Notes under the pieces: generated by a model
Told to the model about the DNA's origin: nothing
Databases searched by the model: none
What the model saw: the letters and a program-made list of their open reading frames with translations, nothing else
Assembly: GCF_001411805.1 (NCBI RefSeq)
Contig: NZ_CP007212.1
Span: forward strand, 434,001-498,000
DNA from: Burkholderia plantarii
GTDB taxonomy: Bacteria; Pseudomonadota; Gammaproteobacteria; Burkholderiales; Burkholderiaceae
Direction of reading: 5' to 3'
Length of the DNA stretch: 64,000 bases
Shown here: positions 51,793-64,000 of the stretch, piece by piece
Layout: each line of letters begins with the position of its first letter
Numbering within the stretch: the stretch's first letter is position 1
Made by a program: the position numbers and the translations under genes

Positions 51793-53088
51793 TCAGCGGC
51801 GCCGGTCGATCACGCGGCGCGCCTTGCCGACCGAGCGCTCGATGCCGTTCGGCGCCAGCACCTCGACCACCGCGGTCACCCCGATCAACGCCTTGATGTC
51901 GTAGGCGAGCGCGCGGCGCGCGCTGTCCAGCTGCGCGCCGTCGGCCGCCGCGTGCGGGCACGGCTCCACGTTCAGCGTCATCACGTCGAGCGGGCCGTCC
52001 TTCGTCAGCACGATCTGGAAATGCGGCGCCAGCACGCGCTGCTTCAGCAACTGTTCCTCGATCTGGGTCGGAAACACGTTCACGCCGCGGATGATCATCA
52101 TGTCGTCGGCGCGGCCGGTGATCTTTTCCATGCGCCGCATCGGGCGCGCCGTGCCGGGCAGCAGGCGCGTGAGGTCGCGCGTGCGGTAGCGCACGATCGG
52201 CAGCGCCTCCTTGGTCAGCGAGGTGAACACCAGCTCGCCGAGTTCGCCGTCCGGCAGCACCTCGCCCGTCAGCGGATCGACCACCTCCGGATAGAAGTGG
52301 TCTTCCCAGATCGTCGGGCCGTCCTTGGTCGCCGCGCATTCGGACGCGACGCCCGGCCCGATCACCTCCGACAGCCCGTAGATGTCGACCGCGTCGATTC
52401 CCGCGCGCGCCTCGAGCGCCGTGCGCATCTCGTTGGTCCACGGTTCGGCGCCGAAGATGCCGATTCGCAGCGATGCGTCGCGCGGGTCGAGCCCCTGTCG
52501 CTCCATCTCGTCGGCGATCGACAGCATGTAGCTCGGCGTCACCATGATGATGTCGGGCCGGAAATCGCGGATCAGCTGCACCTGCTTCTCGGTCTGGCCG
52601 CCGCCGAACGGGATCACCGTCAGTCCGGCGCGCTCGGCGCCGTAGTGCGCGCCGAGGCCGCCCGTGAACAGGCCGTAGCCGTAGCTGACGTGGACCTTGT
52701 CGCCGCGCCGCGCGCCGGCCGCGCGGATCGAGCGTGCCACGAGGTTGGCCCAGGTGTCGATGTCGCGCGCCGTGTAGCCGACCACGGTCGGCTTGCCGGT
52801 GGTGCCCGACGACGCGTGGATGCGCGAGATCCGTTCCTGCGGGACCGCGAACATGCCGAACGGATAGTTGTCGCGCAGGTCGTCCTTGGTCGTGAACGGG
52901 AAGCGCGCGAGATCGGCGAGCGCGCGCAGCTCGCCCGGATGCACGCCCGCTTCGTCGAACTTGCGCCGATAGACGGGCGAGTGGTCATACGCGTGCGTGA
53001 GCGACCAGCGCAGGCGGTCGAGCTGCAGCGCCTGCAGCTCGTCGCGGCTGGCGGTCTCGATCGGTTCGAGCGGAAGGGGGGCGTTCAT
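51793..53088 (-). CDS. paaK: Phenylacetate-CoA ligase
   Basis: A 431-residue adenylate-forming enzyme that activates phenylacetate to phenylacetyl-CoA, the entry of the paa pathway. The phosphate loop is SSGTTGKPTVVGYT; YGLSEVIGPG and GRADDMMIIRGVNVFP complete the ATP and thiolation motifs. It is the last gene of the minus-strand paaN-paaG-paaI-paaK order. Confidence 0.96.
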   Translation of the reverse strand: MNAPLPLEPIETASRDELQALQLDRLRWSLTHAYDHSPVYRRKFDEAGVHPGELRALADLARFPFTTKDDLRDNYPFGMFAVPQERISRIHASSGTTGKPTVVGYTARDIDTWANLVARSIRAAGARRGDKVHVSYGYGLFTGGLGAHYGAERAGLTVIPFGGGQTEKQVQLIRDFRPDIIMVTPSYMLSIADEMERQGLDPRDASLRIGIFGAEPWTNEMRTALEARAGIDAVDIYGLSEVIGPGVASECAATKDGPTIWEDHFYPEVVDPLTGEVLPDGELGELVFTSLTKEALPIVRYRTRDLTRLLPGTARPMRRMEKITGRADDMMIIRGVNVFPTQIEEQLLKQRVLAPHFQIVLTKDGPLDVMTLNVEPCPHAAADGAQLDSARRALAYDIKALIGVTAVVEVLAPNGIERSVGKARRVIDRRR

Positions 53089-53131
53089 CGGTGTCTCCGG
53101 CCATTGTTATGTGTCGTGCGCGGCGGCGCGC

Positions 53132-53608
53132 TCAGGCGCCGGTCGCGGTCACGGTGCCGCCGATCCGGGCCGACTTGCCGCGGAACATCGCGACCGTCTC
53201 GCCCGCGCGGTTGGTCACGCGGATATCGTAGATGCCGTGGCGGCCGCTCAGCGTCTGCTCGCTCGCCTCGGCCGTCAACACCTCGTTCAAGGCGACCGGG
53301 CGCAGGAACTCGATCGAGCAGCCGGCCGCCACCGTGTTCAGGTTGTACGAATTGCAGGCCAGCGCGAAGGCGGAATCGGCGAGCGTGAAGATCATCCCGC
53401 CGTGGCAGGTGCGGTGGCCGTTCAGGAACTCGGCGCGCACCGCCATGCGCATCCGCGCGCGGCCCGGGCCCACCTCGAGCAGCTCGATGCCGAGCGTGCG
53501 CGTGCAGGCGTCGGCCGCGTACATCGCGTCGGCGGCCGCCCGCGCCAGCGCTTCGGCGTCGATGGGGGCGGTGTCGGCGGCCGGGCCGGGGGTATCGGGC
53601 GCGTTCAT
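53132..53608 (-). CDS. paaI: Phenylacetyl-CoA pathway thioesterase PaaI
   Basis: A 158-residue hotdog-fold thioesterase. NGHRTCHGGMIFTLADSAFALACNS carries the Gly-Gly and Asp catalytic positions of PaaI. It is thought to rescue CoA from stalled pathway intermediates. Only one base separates its start from the paaG stop, so they are translationally linked. Confidence 0.95.
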   Translation of the reverse strand: MNAPDTPGPAADTAPIDAEALARAAADAMYAADACTRTLGIELLEVGPGRARMRMAVRAEFLNGHRTCHGGMIFTLADSAFALACNSYNLNTVAAGCSIEFLRPVALNEVLTAEASEQTLSGRHGIYDIRVTNRAGETVAMFRGKSARIGGTVTATGA

Positions 53609-53609
53609 C

Positions 53610-54401
53610 TCAACGGCCCTCGAAGCGCGGCGCGCGCTTTTCGATGAAGGCCGCCACGCCCTCCGCGTAGTCGTGCGACTGGCCCAGTTCGCGCTGATGG
53701 TCGCGTTCGAGGTCGAGCTGCTGGTCGAGCGTCTGGGTCAGGCCCGCGCGCATCGTCTGCTTGATCACGGCGATCGCCCGGGTCGGCTGCTTCGCGAGGT
53801 CGGCCGCGAGCGCGGCGGCGCTGGATGCCAGCGCGTCGTCGTCGACGGCGCGCCAGATCAGCCCCCACTCGGCCGCGCGCTCGGCGCCGAGCTTCTCGCC
53901 CGTCAGCGCGAGCCCGAGCGCGCGCGCAAAGCCGACGCGCTGCGGCAGGAACCAGGTGCCGCCGGAGTCGGGCACCAGGCCGATCTTCACGAACGACTGG
54001 ATGAAGTTGGCCGATTTCGCGGCCAGCACGAGGTCGCAGGCGAGCGCGAGATTCGCGCCGGCGCCTGCCGCGATGCCGTTGACGGCGGCGATCACCGGCA
54101 GCGGCAGCGCCTGCAGGCGGCGCACCAGCGGGTTGAAGTGCGTGTCGATCAGCGCGCCGAGGTCGGTCGACGCGCCGGGCGTGAAGTCGAGATCGGCGAG
54201 GTCCTGGCCCGCGCAGAAGCCGCGGCCGGCGCCGGTCAGCACCAGCGCGCGCGCCCGGCCCGCTTCGGCCTCGTCGAGTGCGGCGGCCAGTTCCGCATGC
54301 ATTGCGCGGGTGAAGCTGTTGAGCTTGTCGGGACGGTTCAGCGTGATCGTCGCGACCCGCGTCTGCGGATCGAGTTCGAACCGGATCGTATCGTGCGGCA
54401 T
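53610..54401 (-). CDS. paaG: 1,2-epoxyphenylacetyl-CoA isomerase PaaG
   Basis: A 263-residue crotonase-fold enzyme converting the ring epoxide to the oxepin. GAGRGFCAGQDLADLDF and GIAAGAGANLALACDLVLA form the oxyanion hole, and IGLVPDSGGTWFLPQRVG carries the catalytic Asp region typical of PaaG. It belongs to the paaN-to-paaK gene run. Confidence 0.94.
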   Translation of the reverse strand: MPHDTIRFELDPQTRVATITLNRPDKLNSFTRAMHAELAAALDEAEAGRARALVLTGAGRGFCAGQDLADLDFTPGASTDLGALIDTHFNPLVRRLQALPLPVIAAVNGIAAGAGANLALACDLVLAAKSANFIQSFVKIGLVPDSGGTWFLPQRVGFARALGLALTGEKLGAERAAEWGLIWRAVDDDALASSAAALAADLAKQPTRAIAVIKQTMRAGLTQTLDQQLDLERDHQRELGQSHDYAEGVAAFIEKRAPRFEGR

Positions 54402-54461
54402 CGGTATCTCCTGGAGGAGGCGCCCGGCCGGCGGCGTGCCGGCCGGTGCGGCCGGGATGGC

Positions 54462-56156
54462 TCAGGCGCCGGCGGTGTCGGCTTGCGGCGCGACGTGGAT
54501 GCGGCTCTGCACGACGCGGAAGCGGTTCGCGACGAACGCGGCGTCGGCGAGTGCCGCGTTCGCGGCCGGGTTCGCGCCGGTGGCGTGGAAATCGGAGAAC
54601 GCGGCCGACTGGTTCACGAACACGCCGCCCGTCAGGTTGATCGACAGCGCAACGCCGCCGCGGATCGCCGCGTCGTGCGCCTGCTCGATCACCGCCGTGT
54701 CGGTGCTGTAGACCGACAGGGTCAGCGCGCCGCATTCGGCCGCGATGCCGCCGGCCAGGTCGAGCGACTGCGCGGTCGAGTCGGTCGCGATCACGAACGA
54801 GATCGGACCGAACCACTCGCGCGTGAACACGCCGCGGTCGCTCGCGTCGAGCTGCACGACGAGCGGCGTGCGCACGCGCGCGCCCGGATGGGCGGGATGG
54901 TCGAGCGTGACGCTGTCGGCCAGCACCGTGCCGAGCCCGCGCGCCTCGTCGATGCGCGCGACCACGCCGTCGTTCTGGATCGCGCCGAGCAGCTCGACGG
55001 CGCGCGCGGGATCGGCGCCGAGCTTGCGCACCGCGCCGGCGATCGCCTGGGCGACCTCATCGAAGCTCAAGTGGCCGTCGGGCGTCTCGATGCCGTCGCG
55101 CGGCACGTAGATGTTCTGCGGCGCGGTACACATCTGGCCGGCATAGAGCGCGAGCGAGAACGCGATGTTGCGTACCGCGCCCTTCAGGTCGTCGGCCGAG
55201 TCGATCACGATCTGGTTCACGCCGGCCTTCTCCGTATAGACCTGCGCCTGATGCGCGTGGCGTTCGAGCCAGTCGCCGTGCTCGGTGCTGCCCGTGAAGT
55301 CGATCAGCTTGATGTCGGGGCGCACGGCGAGCCCCTGCACGAGCGCGCCGTCGTCGGGATCGGTTGCCAGCAGCGTGACGACGTTCGGATCGAAGCCGGC
55401 CTCGCGCAGCACCTCGCGCGCGATGCGTACCGTGATCGCGAGCGGCAGGATCGCGCCCGGATGCGGCTTGACGATCACCGTGTTGCCGGTCGCCAGATCG
55501 GCGAACAGGCCGGGGTAGCCGTTCCAGGTCGGGAACGTGCAGCAGCCGAGCACCAGCGCGGTGCCGCGCGGGACGATCGTGTAGCGCTTCTGCATCGCGA
55601 GCGGCGGGTTCTTGCCTTGCGGCTTTTCCCAATGCGCGTCGGCCGGGATCTTGCGCAGCGCGTCCCAGGCGTAGGCCACCGCCTCCAGCGCGCGGTCCTG
55701 CGCATGCGGGCCGCCGGCCTGGAACGCCATCATGAAGGCCTGGCCGGTGGTGTGCATCACGGCGTTCGCCAGTTCGAAGCTGGCGCGGTTGAGGCGCGCC
55801 AGGATTTCCAGGCTCACGCCGATCCAGGCGCTCGGGCCGGCCGCGCGCCAGGCCGGCTGCGCGGCGGCGGCCGCCGCCGCGAGCTGGTCCGGCGACGCTT
55901 CCGGATAGCGGATGCCGAGCGGAAAACCATACGGCGACAGCTCGGCGCCCACCTCGCCGCCGGTGCCCGGCTGGTCGAGCGCGAAGCGCTGGCCGAGCTG
56001 GGCCTGGAACGCGGCTTCGCCGTCTGCCGCCGCGCTTTCCCCGTACACTTTGGGGCTTGGCATTTCGGCGAAAGGGCTCCAGTAACCACGGGTTTCAATG
56101 GCGGACAAAGCCCGCTGCAAAGTGGCTTCGTGCTTCGTGAAGAGGGGATGGGTCAT
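54462..56156 (-). CDS. paaN: PaaN-type aldehyde dehydrogenase (no hydratase domain)
   Basis: A 564-residue aldehyde dehydrogenase of the PaaN type. NAD-binding NTVIVKPHPGAILPLA, IDFTGSTEHGDWLE and the catalytic Cys in LYAGQMCTAPQNIYV are visible. It lacks the C-terminal MaoC-like hydratase domain of E. coli PaaZ (about 680 residues), so ring hydrolysis needs a separate hydratase, not seen in this window. In the absence of hydrolase partners, oxidised intermediates can be shunted to tropone-type products. It is the first gene of the minus-strand run, facing paaF across a palindromic operator. Confidence 0.92.
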   Translation of the reverse strand: MTHPLFTKHEATLQRALSAIETRGYWSPFAEMPSPKVYGESAAADGEAAFQAQLGQRFALDQPGTGGEVGAELSPYGFPLGIRYPEASPDQLAAAAAAAQPAWRAAGPSAWIGVSLEILARLNRASFELANAVMHTTGQAFMMAFQAGGPHAQDRALEAVAYAWDALRKIPADAHWEKPQGKNPPLAMQKRYTIVPRGTALVLGCCTFPTWNGYPGLFADLATGNTVIVKPHPGAILPLAITVRIAREVLREAGFDPNVVTLLATDPDDGALVQGLAVRPDIKLIDFTGSTEHGDWLERHAHQAQVYTEKAGVNQIVIDSADDLKGAVRNIAFSLALYAGQMCTAPQNIYVPRDGIETPDGHLSFDEVAQAIAGAVRKLGADPARAVELLGAIQNDGVVARIDEARGLGTVLADSVTLDHPAHPGARVRTPLVVQLDASDRGVFTREWFGPISFVIATDSTAQSLDLAGGIAAECGALTLSVYSTDTAVIEQAHDAAIRGGVALSINLTGGVFVNQSAAFSDFHATGANPAANAALADAAFVANRFRVVQSRIHVAPQADTAGA

Positions 56157-56209
56157 GACGGCAGCCTGGTTGAGGGGACGAGGGCGTTCGTGCGGACTTA
56201 ATTAATTAA

Positions 56210-56225
56210 CCGACCGGTTGGTCGG
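56210..56225. promoter_or_regulatory. Palindromic operator between paaN and paaF (PaaR-like)
   Basis: CCGACC-N4-GGTCGG within ACCGACCGGTTGGTCGG, beside an AATTAATTAA tract. Such ACCGACCGGT-type palindromes are typical TetR-family PaaR sites in betaproteobacterial phenylacetate genes. It lies 54 bases upstream of paaN and 67 bases upstream of paaF, so it could control both. Confidence 0.7.
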
Positions 56226-56291
56226 CAAATGGTAGCATTGTTCCCGGCGCGTGTGCGCAATGAATGACGTTTCTTTGATGAGGAGACATCG

Positions 56292-57068
56292 ATGGCTTAC
56301 GAAAACCTCCTGGTGGAGACCCGCGGGCGTGTCGGGCTGATCACGCTGCATCGTCCGAAGGCGCTGAACGCATTGAACGATGCACTGATGGACGAACTCG
56401 GCGAGGCGCTGAAGGCGTTCGACGCCGGCGACGGGATCGGCGCGATCGTGCTGACCGGCAGCGAGAAGGCGTTCGCGGCGGGCGCCGACATCGGGATGAT
56501 GGCGAACTACACATATATGGACGTCTACAAGGGCGACTACATCACGCGCAACTGGGAGACGATCCGGCAGATCCGCAAGCCGATCCTTGCGGCCGTGGCG
56601 GGGTTCGCGCTCGGCGGCGGCTGCGAGCTGGCGATGATGTGCGACATCATCATCGCGGCCGACACGGCGAAGTTCGGCCAGCCCGAGATCCGGCTCGGCG
56701 TGATGCCGGGCGCGGGCGGCACGCAGCGCCTGCCGCGCGCGGTATCGAAGGCCAAGGCGATGGACATGTGCCTGACCGCGCGCTTCATGGAGGCTGAAGA
56801 GGCGGAGCGGGCCGGGCTCGTCTCGCGCGTTGTGCCGGCGGCCTCGCTGCTCGACGACGCGCTCGCGGCCGCCACGACGATCGCGGAGTTCTCGCTGCCG
56901 GCGGTGATGATGGTGAAGGAGTCGGTCAATCGCGCCTACGAGACGACGCTGTCGGAGGGCGTGCATTTCGAGCGCCGGGTGTTCCATTCGATCTTCGCCA
57001 CCGAGGATCAGAAGGAGGGGATGGCGGCCTTCGTCGAGAAGCGCAAGCCGGTATTCAAGCATCGTTGA
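56292..57068 (+). CDS. paaF: 2,3-dehydroadipyl-CoA hydratase / enoyl-CoA hydratase
   Basis: A 258-residue crotonase. Both catalytic glutamates are present, in [12 protein letters not shown] and [20 protein letters not shown], as in true hydratases; [10 protein letters not shown] supplies the oxyanion hole. Its context beside the paa genes supports PaaF, though a general enoyl-CoA hydratase is possible. A GAGGAGA ribosome site precedes the ATG. Confidence 0.9.
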   Translation: MAYENLLVETRGRVGLITLHRPKALNALNDALMDELGEALKAFDAGDGIGAIVLTGSEKAFAAGADIGMMANYTYMDVYKGDYITRNWETIRQIRKPILAAVAGFALGGGCELAMMCDIIIAADTAKFGQPEIRLGVMPGAGGTQRLPRAVSKAKAMDMCLTARFMEAEEAERAGLVSRVVPAASLLDDALAAATTIAEFSLPAVMMVKESVNRAYETTLSEGVHFERRVFHSIFATEDQKEGMAAFVEKRKPVFKHR

Positions 57069-57146
57069 GCACGGCGGCACATGGCGTGATCGTTGCGTCC
57101 GCAACCTGATTTCGTGCTTCTTCGTTTGGTATCAAAGGTTTGCCGT

Positions 57147-57187
57147 CAAGGGCGCCGCGCGAGCGGCGCCCTTGGCGTTTTTCTTTT
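57147..57187 (+). terminator. Terminator downstream of paaF
   Basis: CAAGGGCGCCGC and GCGGCGCCCTTG form a 12-base stem with a 4-base loop, followed by GCGTTTTTCTTTT. It isolates paaF from the rRNA operon. Confidence 0.88.
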
Positions 57188-57380
57188 GCATTTTCTTCAC
57201 GAAAAGGCTTGCAGGAAGCGGGATCGGTGCTTAGAATCACGCCTCTTTCGCGCTAACGGAAACGCGGCGCGGAAGGGGAAGCCAGGCAGGACGAACGCAG
57301 CGCCGAATGTTGGCCGCGTGTTGGTGTTGCCGGAGGTAAATGATCAACAAAGCAGGTTGATCGCAGCGTGAAAAAAGTAG

Positions 57381-57409
57381 TTGACGCGCTGCGAAACGTT
57401 GATCATAAT
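57381..57409 (+). promoter_or_regulatory. rrn promoter
   Basis: TTGACG (57381-57386), a 17-base spacer and CATAAT (57404-57409), preceded by an A-rich UP-like tract. It lies about 260 bases before the 16S gene. Confidence 0.88.
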
Positions 57410-57667
57410 CTCGCTTCTCTGCTGCTGACAACGCAGCGCTGCTGGGAAGGCCAGAAAGTCCGGTCGGTTCAGCGGAAATGCTCTTTAAAAATTAACAGCC
57501 GATAAGTGTGGACGCTTGATCGACGCGGTCCTGATCTTTGGATCAGGTCAGCAAAAGTATCAAGAGTCTCACACAAAAGTAAGTCAGGTTTGTGAAGCAA
57601 TTCATAACCTGTCAGCTTTGAGTGAGCGACCGGTTCTTAACGGAACCGAAAACAGTAACAGGAATTG
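57410..57667 (+). other. rRNA leader with boxA
   Basis: Transcribed leader from the rrn promoter to 16S rRNA. TGCTCTTTA at 57479-57487 matches the boxA antitermination element. No protein gene is seen. Confidence 0.7.
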
Positions 57668-59199
<1,532 letters not shown>

Positions 59200-59263
59200 C
59201 TCGAGCTAATACCGCATACATTGAGCGTTCACGCTTATCGGCTGTTGATCAAGACAGACTCAG

Positions 59264-59340
59264 GGGTCTGTAGCTCAGTCGGTTAGAGCACCGTCTTGAT
59301 AAGGCGGGGGTCGTTGGTTCGAATCCAACCAGACCCACCA
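59264..59340 (+). tRNA. ileT: tRNA-Ile (GAT)
   Basis: A 77-base cloverleaf beginning GGGTCTGTAGCTCAG, with anticodon GAT in CTTGATAAG, T-loop GGTTCGAATCC and encoded CCA. It lies in the 16S-23S spacer. Confidence 0.97.
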
Positions 59341-59377
59341 ATTGTCTGACACGGAAACCTGAGACGTCTCTGTACAT

Positions 59378-59453
59378 GGGGGCATAGCTCAGCTGGGAGA
59401 GCACCTGCTTTGCAAGCAGGGGGTCGTCGGTTCGATCCCGTCTGCCTCCACCA
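59378..59453 (+). tRNA. alaT: tRNA-Ala (TGC)
   Basis: A 76-base cloverleaf beginning GGGGGCATAGCTCAG, with anticodon TGC in CTTTGCAAG, T-loop GGTTCGATCCC and encoded CCA. It follows tRNA-Ile in the spacer. Confidence 0.97.
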
Positions 59454-59745
59454 ATCTTCAATGACAAACGTTCAGTCATACTGAGTTTTTGTCATTGGCG
59501 ATTGAGCCAGTCAGAGGATAAGTCAGAAGTTGCACTTATCGGCTGTCGTTCTTTAACAATCTAGAAGAAGTAGTAATTTGGATAGCGGAAGCGCTTATTT
59601 GAGATGGGCGTGGAAACTATCCGGGTTGTGATTGTATCGATGTATCTCAAGAAGATTCGAACTTAAATGTTCGGCTCAATTGGAATACGGCACAAATGCG
59701 AGAACTCAACCTGTAACGGCTGTCGAGAAGACAGACCCGTTATAG
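59454..59745 (+). other. 16S-23S spacer, 3' part
   Basis: Processing spacer with a second boxA-like element, GTTCTTTAACAAT, near 59548-59560. Pairing arms around 23S are expected. There is no protein gene. Confidence 0.6.
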
Positions 59746-62625
<2,880 letters not shown>

Positions 62626-62761
62626 ATAACCGGTCTGTTTTGCACCAGTCTTGCTGGTGCGCAGCGGTTGGATTCTCGACATGTCGTGCCGTACAAGCAC
62701 AACCCAAACTACTTCTTCCAGATTGGTCGTGGCGCGACACACGCGACGCGACAACCCTCTT

Positions 62762-62877
62762 AGCCTGATGACCATAGCGAGTCGGTCCCACCCCTTCCCA
62801 TCCCGAACAGGACCGTGAAACGACTCTACGCCGATGATAGTGCGGATTGCCCGTGTGAAAGTAGGTAATCGTCAGGC
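62762..62877 (+). rRNA. rrf: 5S ribosomal RNA
   Basis: A 5S gene of about 116 bases with complementary ends AGCCTGATGACC and GTCAGGCT, and the internal CCCATCCCGAAC and GATGATAGTG motifs. Ends are approximate. Confidence 0.95.
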
Positions 62878-62888
62878 TTCCTCCTTCG

Positions 62889-62928
62889 AAACCCCCGCTG
62901 CCCGCGCAGTGGGGGTTTTGTTTTTTCC
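62889..62928 (+). terminator. rrn operon terminator
   Basis: AAACCCCCGCTG and CAGTGGGGGTTT form a stem with a short GC-rich loop, followed by TGTTTTTT. It begins about 12 bases after 5S rRNA. Confidence 0.9.
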
Positions 62929-63272
62929 AGGCTCGGAAATCGCCGCGCCTTTCGGCGACCCACATCGCCTCACCCAAGCATCCATCAGCGAGATAACATG
63001 CGCGTGACTCACGCATCGCGCCGATAACTCTCGTCGCATGCCAAAACGCCAGCCGACGAAGGCAGACGCTGTACGATGCAAAGTCGACGTGAATCGCGAA
63101 CCATCATGACGCTCCGCCAGCCACCGACGCCCGAAAGTCGCATCGTCCACGGCCTCGGGCGACCGATCCGCAAGTTCGAAAGGAGTGTCTAACCCGGTTG
63201 TTTCGGAACGGCCTAGCGGCTAGGATGCCTTTTTAGCACGACCATTCGAAAATCAGTAAGGAGACGTGTTGC
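62929..63272. promoter_or_regulatory. Region upstream of fadD with candidate promoter
   Basis: No gene is supported. TTGTTT (63198-63203), a 17-base spacer and TAGGAT (63221-63226) form a plausible promoter for fadD. AAGGAGA at 63258-63264 is its ribosome site. Confidence 0.55.
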
Positions 63273-64000
63273 ATGGACAAGATTTGGCTGAAATCGTATC
63301 CCCCCGGCGTTCCGGCCGAAATCGATCCATCTCGTTATCCGACCGTCCCCGATCTGCTCGACGACAGCTTCCGAACTTACCGGGAACGCACCGCGTTCGT
63401 TTGCATGGGGAAATCGCTGACTTACGGCGAGATCGACACACTTTCGCGCAAGCTGGGCGCCTGGTTCCAGTCGCGCGGCCTGGCGCGCGGCGCCCGGATC
63501 GCGATCATGATGCCGAACGTGCTGCAGTATCCGGTGACGATCGCGGCCGTGCTGCGCGCGGGCTACACCGTCGTCAATGTGAATCCGCTCTATACGCCCC
63601 GCGAACTCGAGCACCAGCTCACGGACAGCGGCGCTGAAGCGATCGTGATTCTCGAGAATTTCGCGGCGACGCTGCAGTCGGTGATCGACCGGACCGCGAT
63701 CCGGCACGTGGTCGTGGCGACGATGGGCGATCTGCTCGGCGTCAAGGGCCTGATCGTCAACTACGTCGTGCGACGCGTAAAGAAACTCGTGCCGGCCTGG
63801 CACCTGCCCTCCTTCACGCAGTTCAACTCGGCGCTCGCCGAGGGCGGCCGCCAGACGCTCACGGCACCGCCGCTCGGGCCGGACGACGTCGCGTTCCTGC
63901 AGTACACGGGCGGTACGACCGGGGTGGCGAAGGGGGCGACGTTGCTGCACCGGAACATCGTCGCGAACGTGCTCCAGTCCGAAGCGTGGCACGAGCCCGC
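63273..64000 (+). CDS. fadD: Long-chain fatty-acid-CoA ligase, partial at window end
   Basis: The first 242 residues of an AMP-forming acyl-CoA synthetase, cut by the window edge. The P-loop-like AMP motif YTGGTTGVAKGA lies at about residues 211-222, and MMPNVLQYPVTIAAVLRAG is typical of FadD. It activates fatty acids for beta-oxidation at the inner membrane. The ATG at 63273 has AAGGAGA nine bases upstream. Confidence 0.93.
   Translation, partial: MDKIWLKSYPPGVPAEIDPSRYPTVPDLLDDSFRTYRERTAFVCMGKSLTYGEIDTLSRKLGAWFQSRGLARGARIAIMMPNVLQYPVTIAAVLRAGYTVVNVNPLYTPRELEHQLTDSGAEAIVILENFAATLQSVIDRTAIRHVVVATMGDLLGVKGLIVNYVVRRVKKLVPAWHLPSFTQFNSALAEGGRQTLTAPPLGPDDVAFLQYTGGTTGVAKGATLLHRNIVANVLQSEAWHEP

Overview
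The window comes from a GC-rich (close to 70% by eye) betaproteobacterium of the Burkholderia group. The evidence is the gene orders hemA-prfA-prmC-grxD-ubiX and rpe-gph-trpE, the phenylacetate (paa) block, and an rrn operon with tRNA-Ile(GAT) and tRNA-Ala(TGC) in its spacer. No insertion sequence, CRISPR array or phage gene was recognised.

Layout. 197-4834: YegD-like Hsp70, cold-shock protein, APC-type amino-acid permease, DODA-type dioxygenase. 5081-9468 (minus): ubiX, grxD, prmC, prfA, hemA, reading as one operon driven from a promoter near 9500. 10158-14674: small membrane protein, aminopeptidase P, HAD hydrolase, ettA. 15520-18699: two glycosyltransferases and an O-antigen-ligase-like protein. 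18774-27269: ychF, small hypothetical and lipoprotein genes, a UbiH-family hydroxylase, dsbC, an M61 peptidase, azoR, ung. 27284-30411 (minus): trpG-trpD-trpC followed by a CYTH gene and ung. 30412-46605: a 16-kb accessory island. 46606-49855 (minus): rpe-gph, a tryptophan leader peptide with attenuator, and trpE. 50034-57068: apaG, a 49-residue membrane protein, mltA, and the phenylacetate genes paaK, paaI, paaG, paaN and paaF. 57381-62918: rRNA operon. From 63273: fadD, cut by the window end.

The most interesting part is the island that separates trpE from trpGDC. Its plus-strand genes at both ends prevent read-through from trpE, so the trpL attenuator can control only trpE directly and trpGDC needs its own promoter. 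Pseudomonas aeruginosa carries its pyocin cluster at the same trpE/trpG junction. The island encodes (i) a DUF692 (MNIO) plus DUF2063 pair, the enzyme pair that makes bufferin-type metal-binding RiPPs; (ii) a swivel-first single-chain aconitase-family enzyme; (iii) a minus-strand cassette of heme-oxygenase-like diiron oxidase, aminotransferase, tautomerase, GST-like protein, variant cyclase-family hydrolase and MFS exporter; and (iv) a plus-strand block of LysR, leuC, leuD, a paralogous LysR, and an exported protein whose N-terminus looks like a DUF2282 bufferin core fused to cytochrome c and to an FGE/sulfatase-modifying-factor domain. That fusion lies about 12 kb from the only MNIO pair visible here. 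A working hypothesis is an RiPP-modified, haem-containing periplasmic protein together with an undescribed small-molecule pathway built on 2-oxo-acid chemistry. Family assignments were made by eye from sequence motifs; no database search was run.
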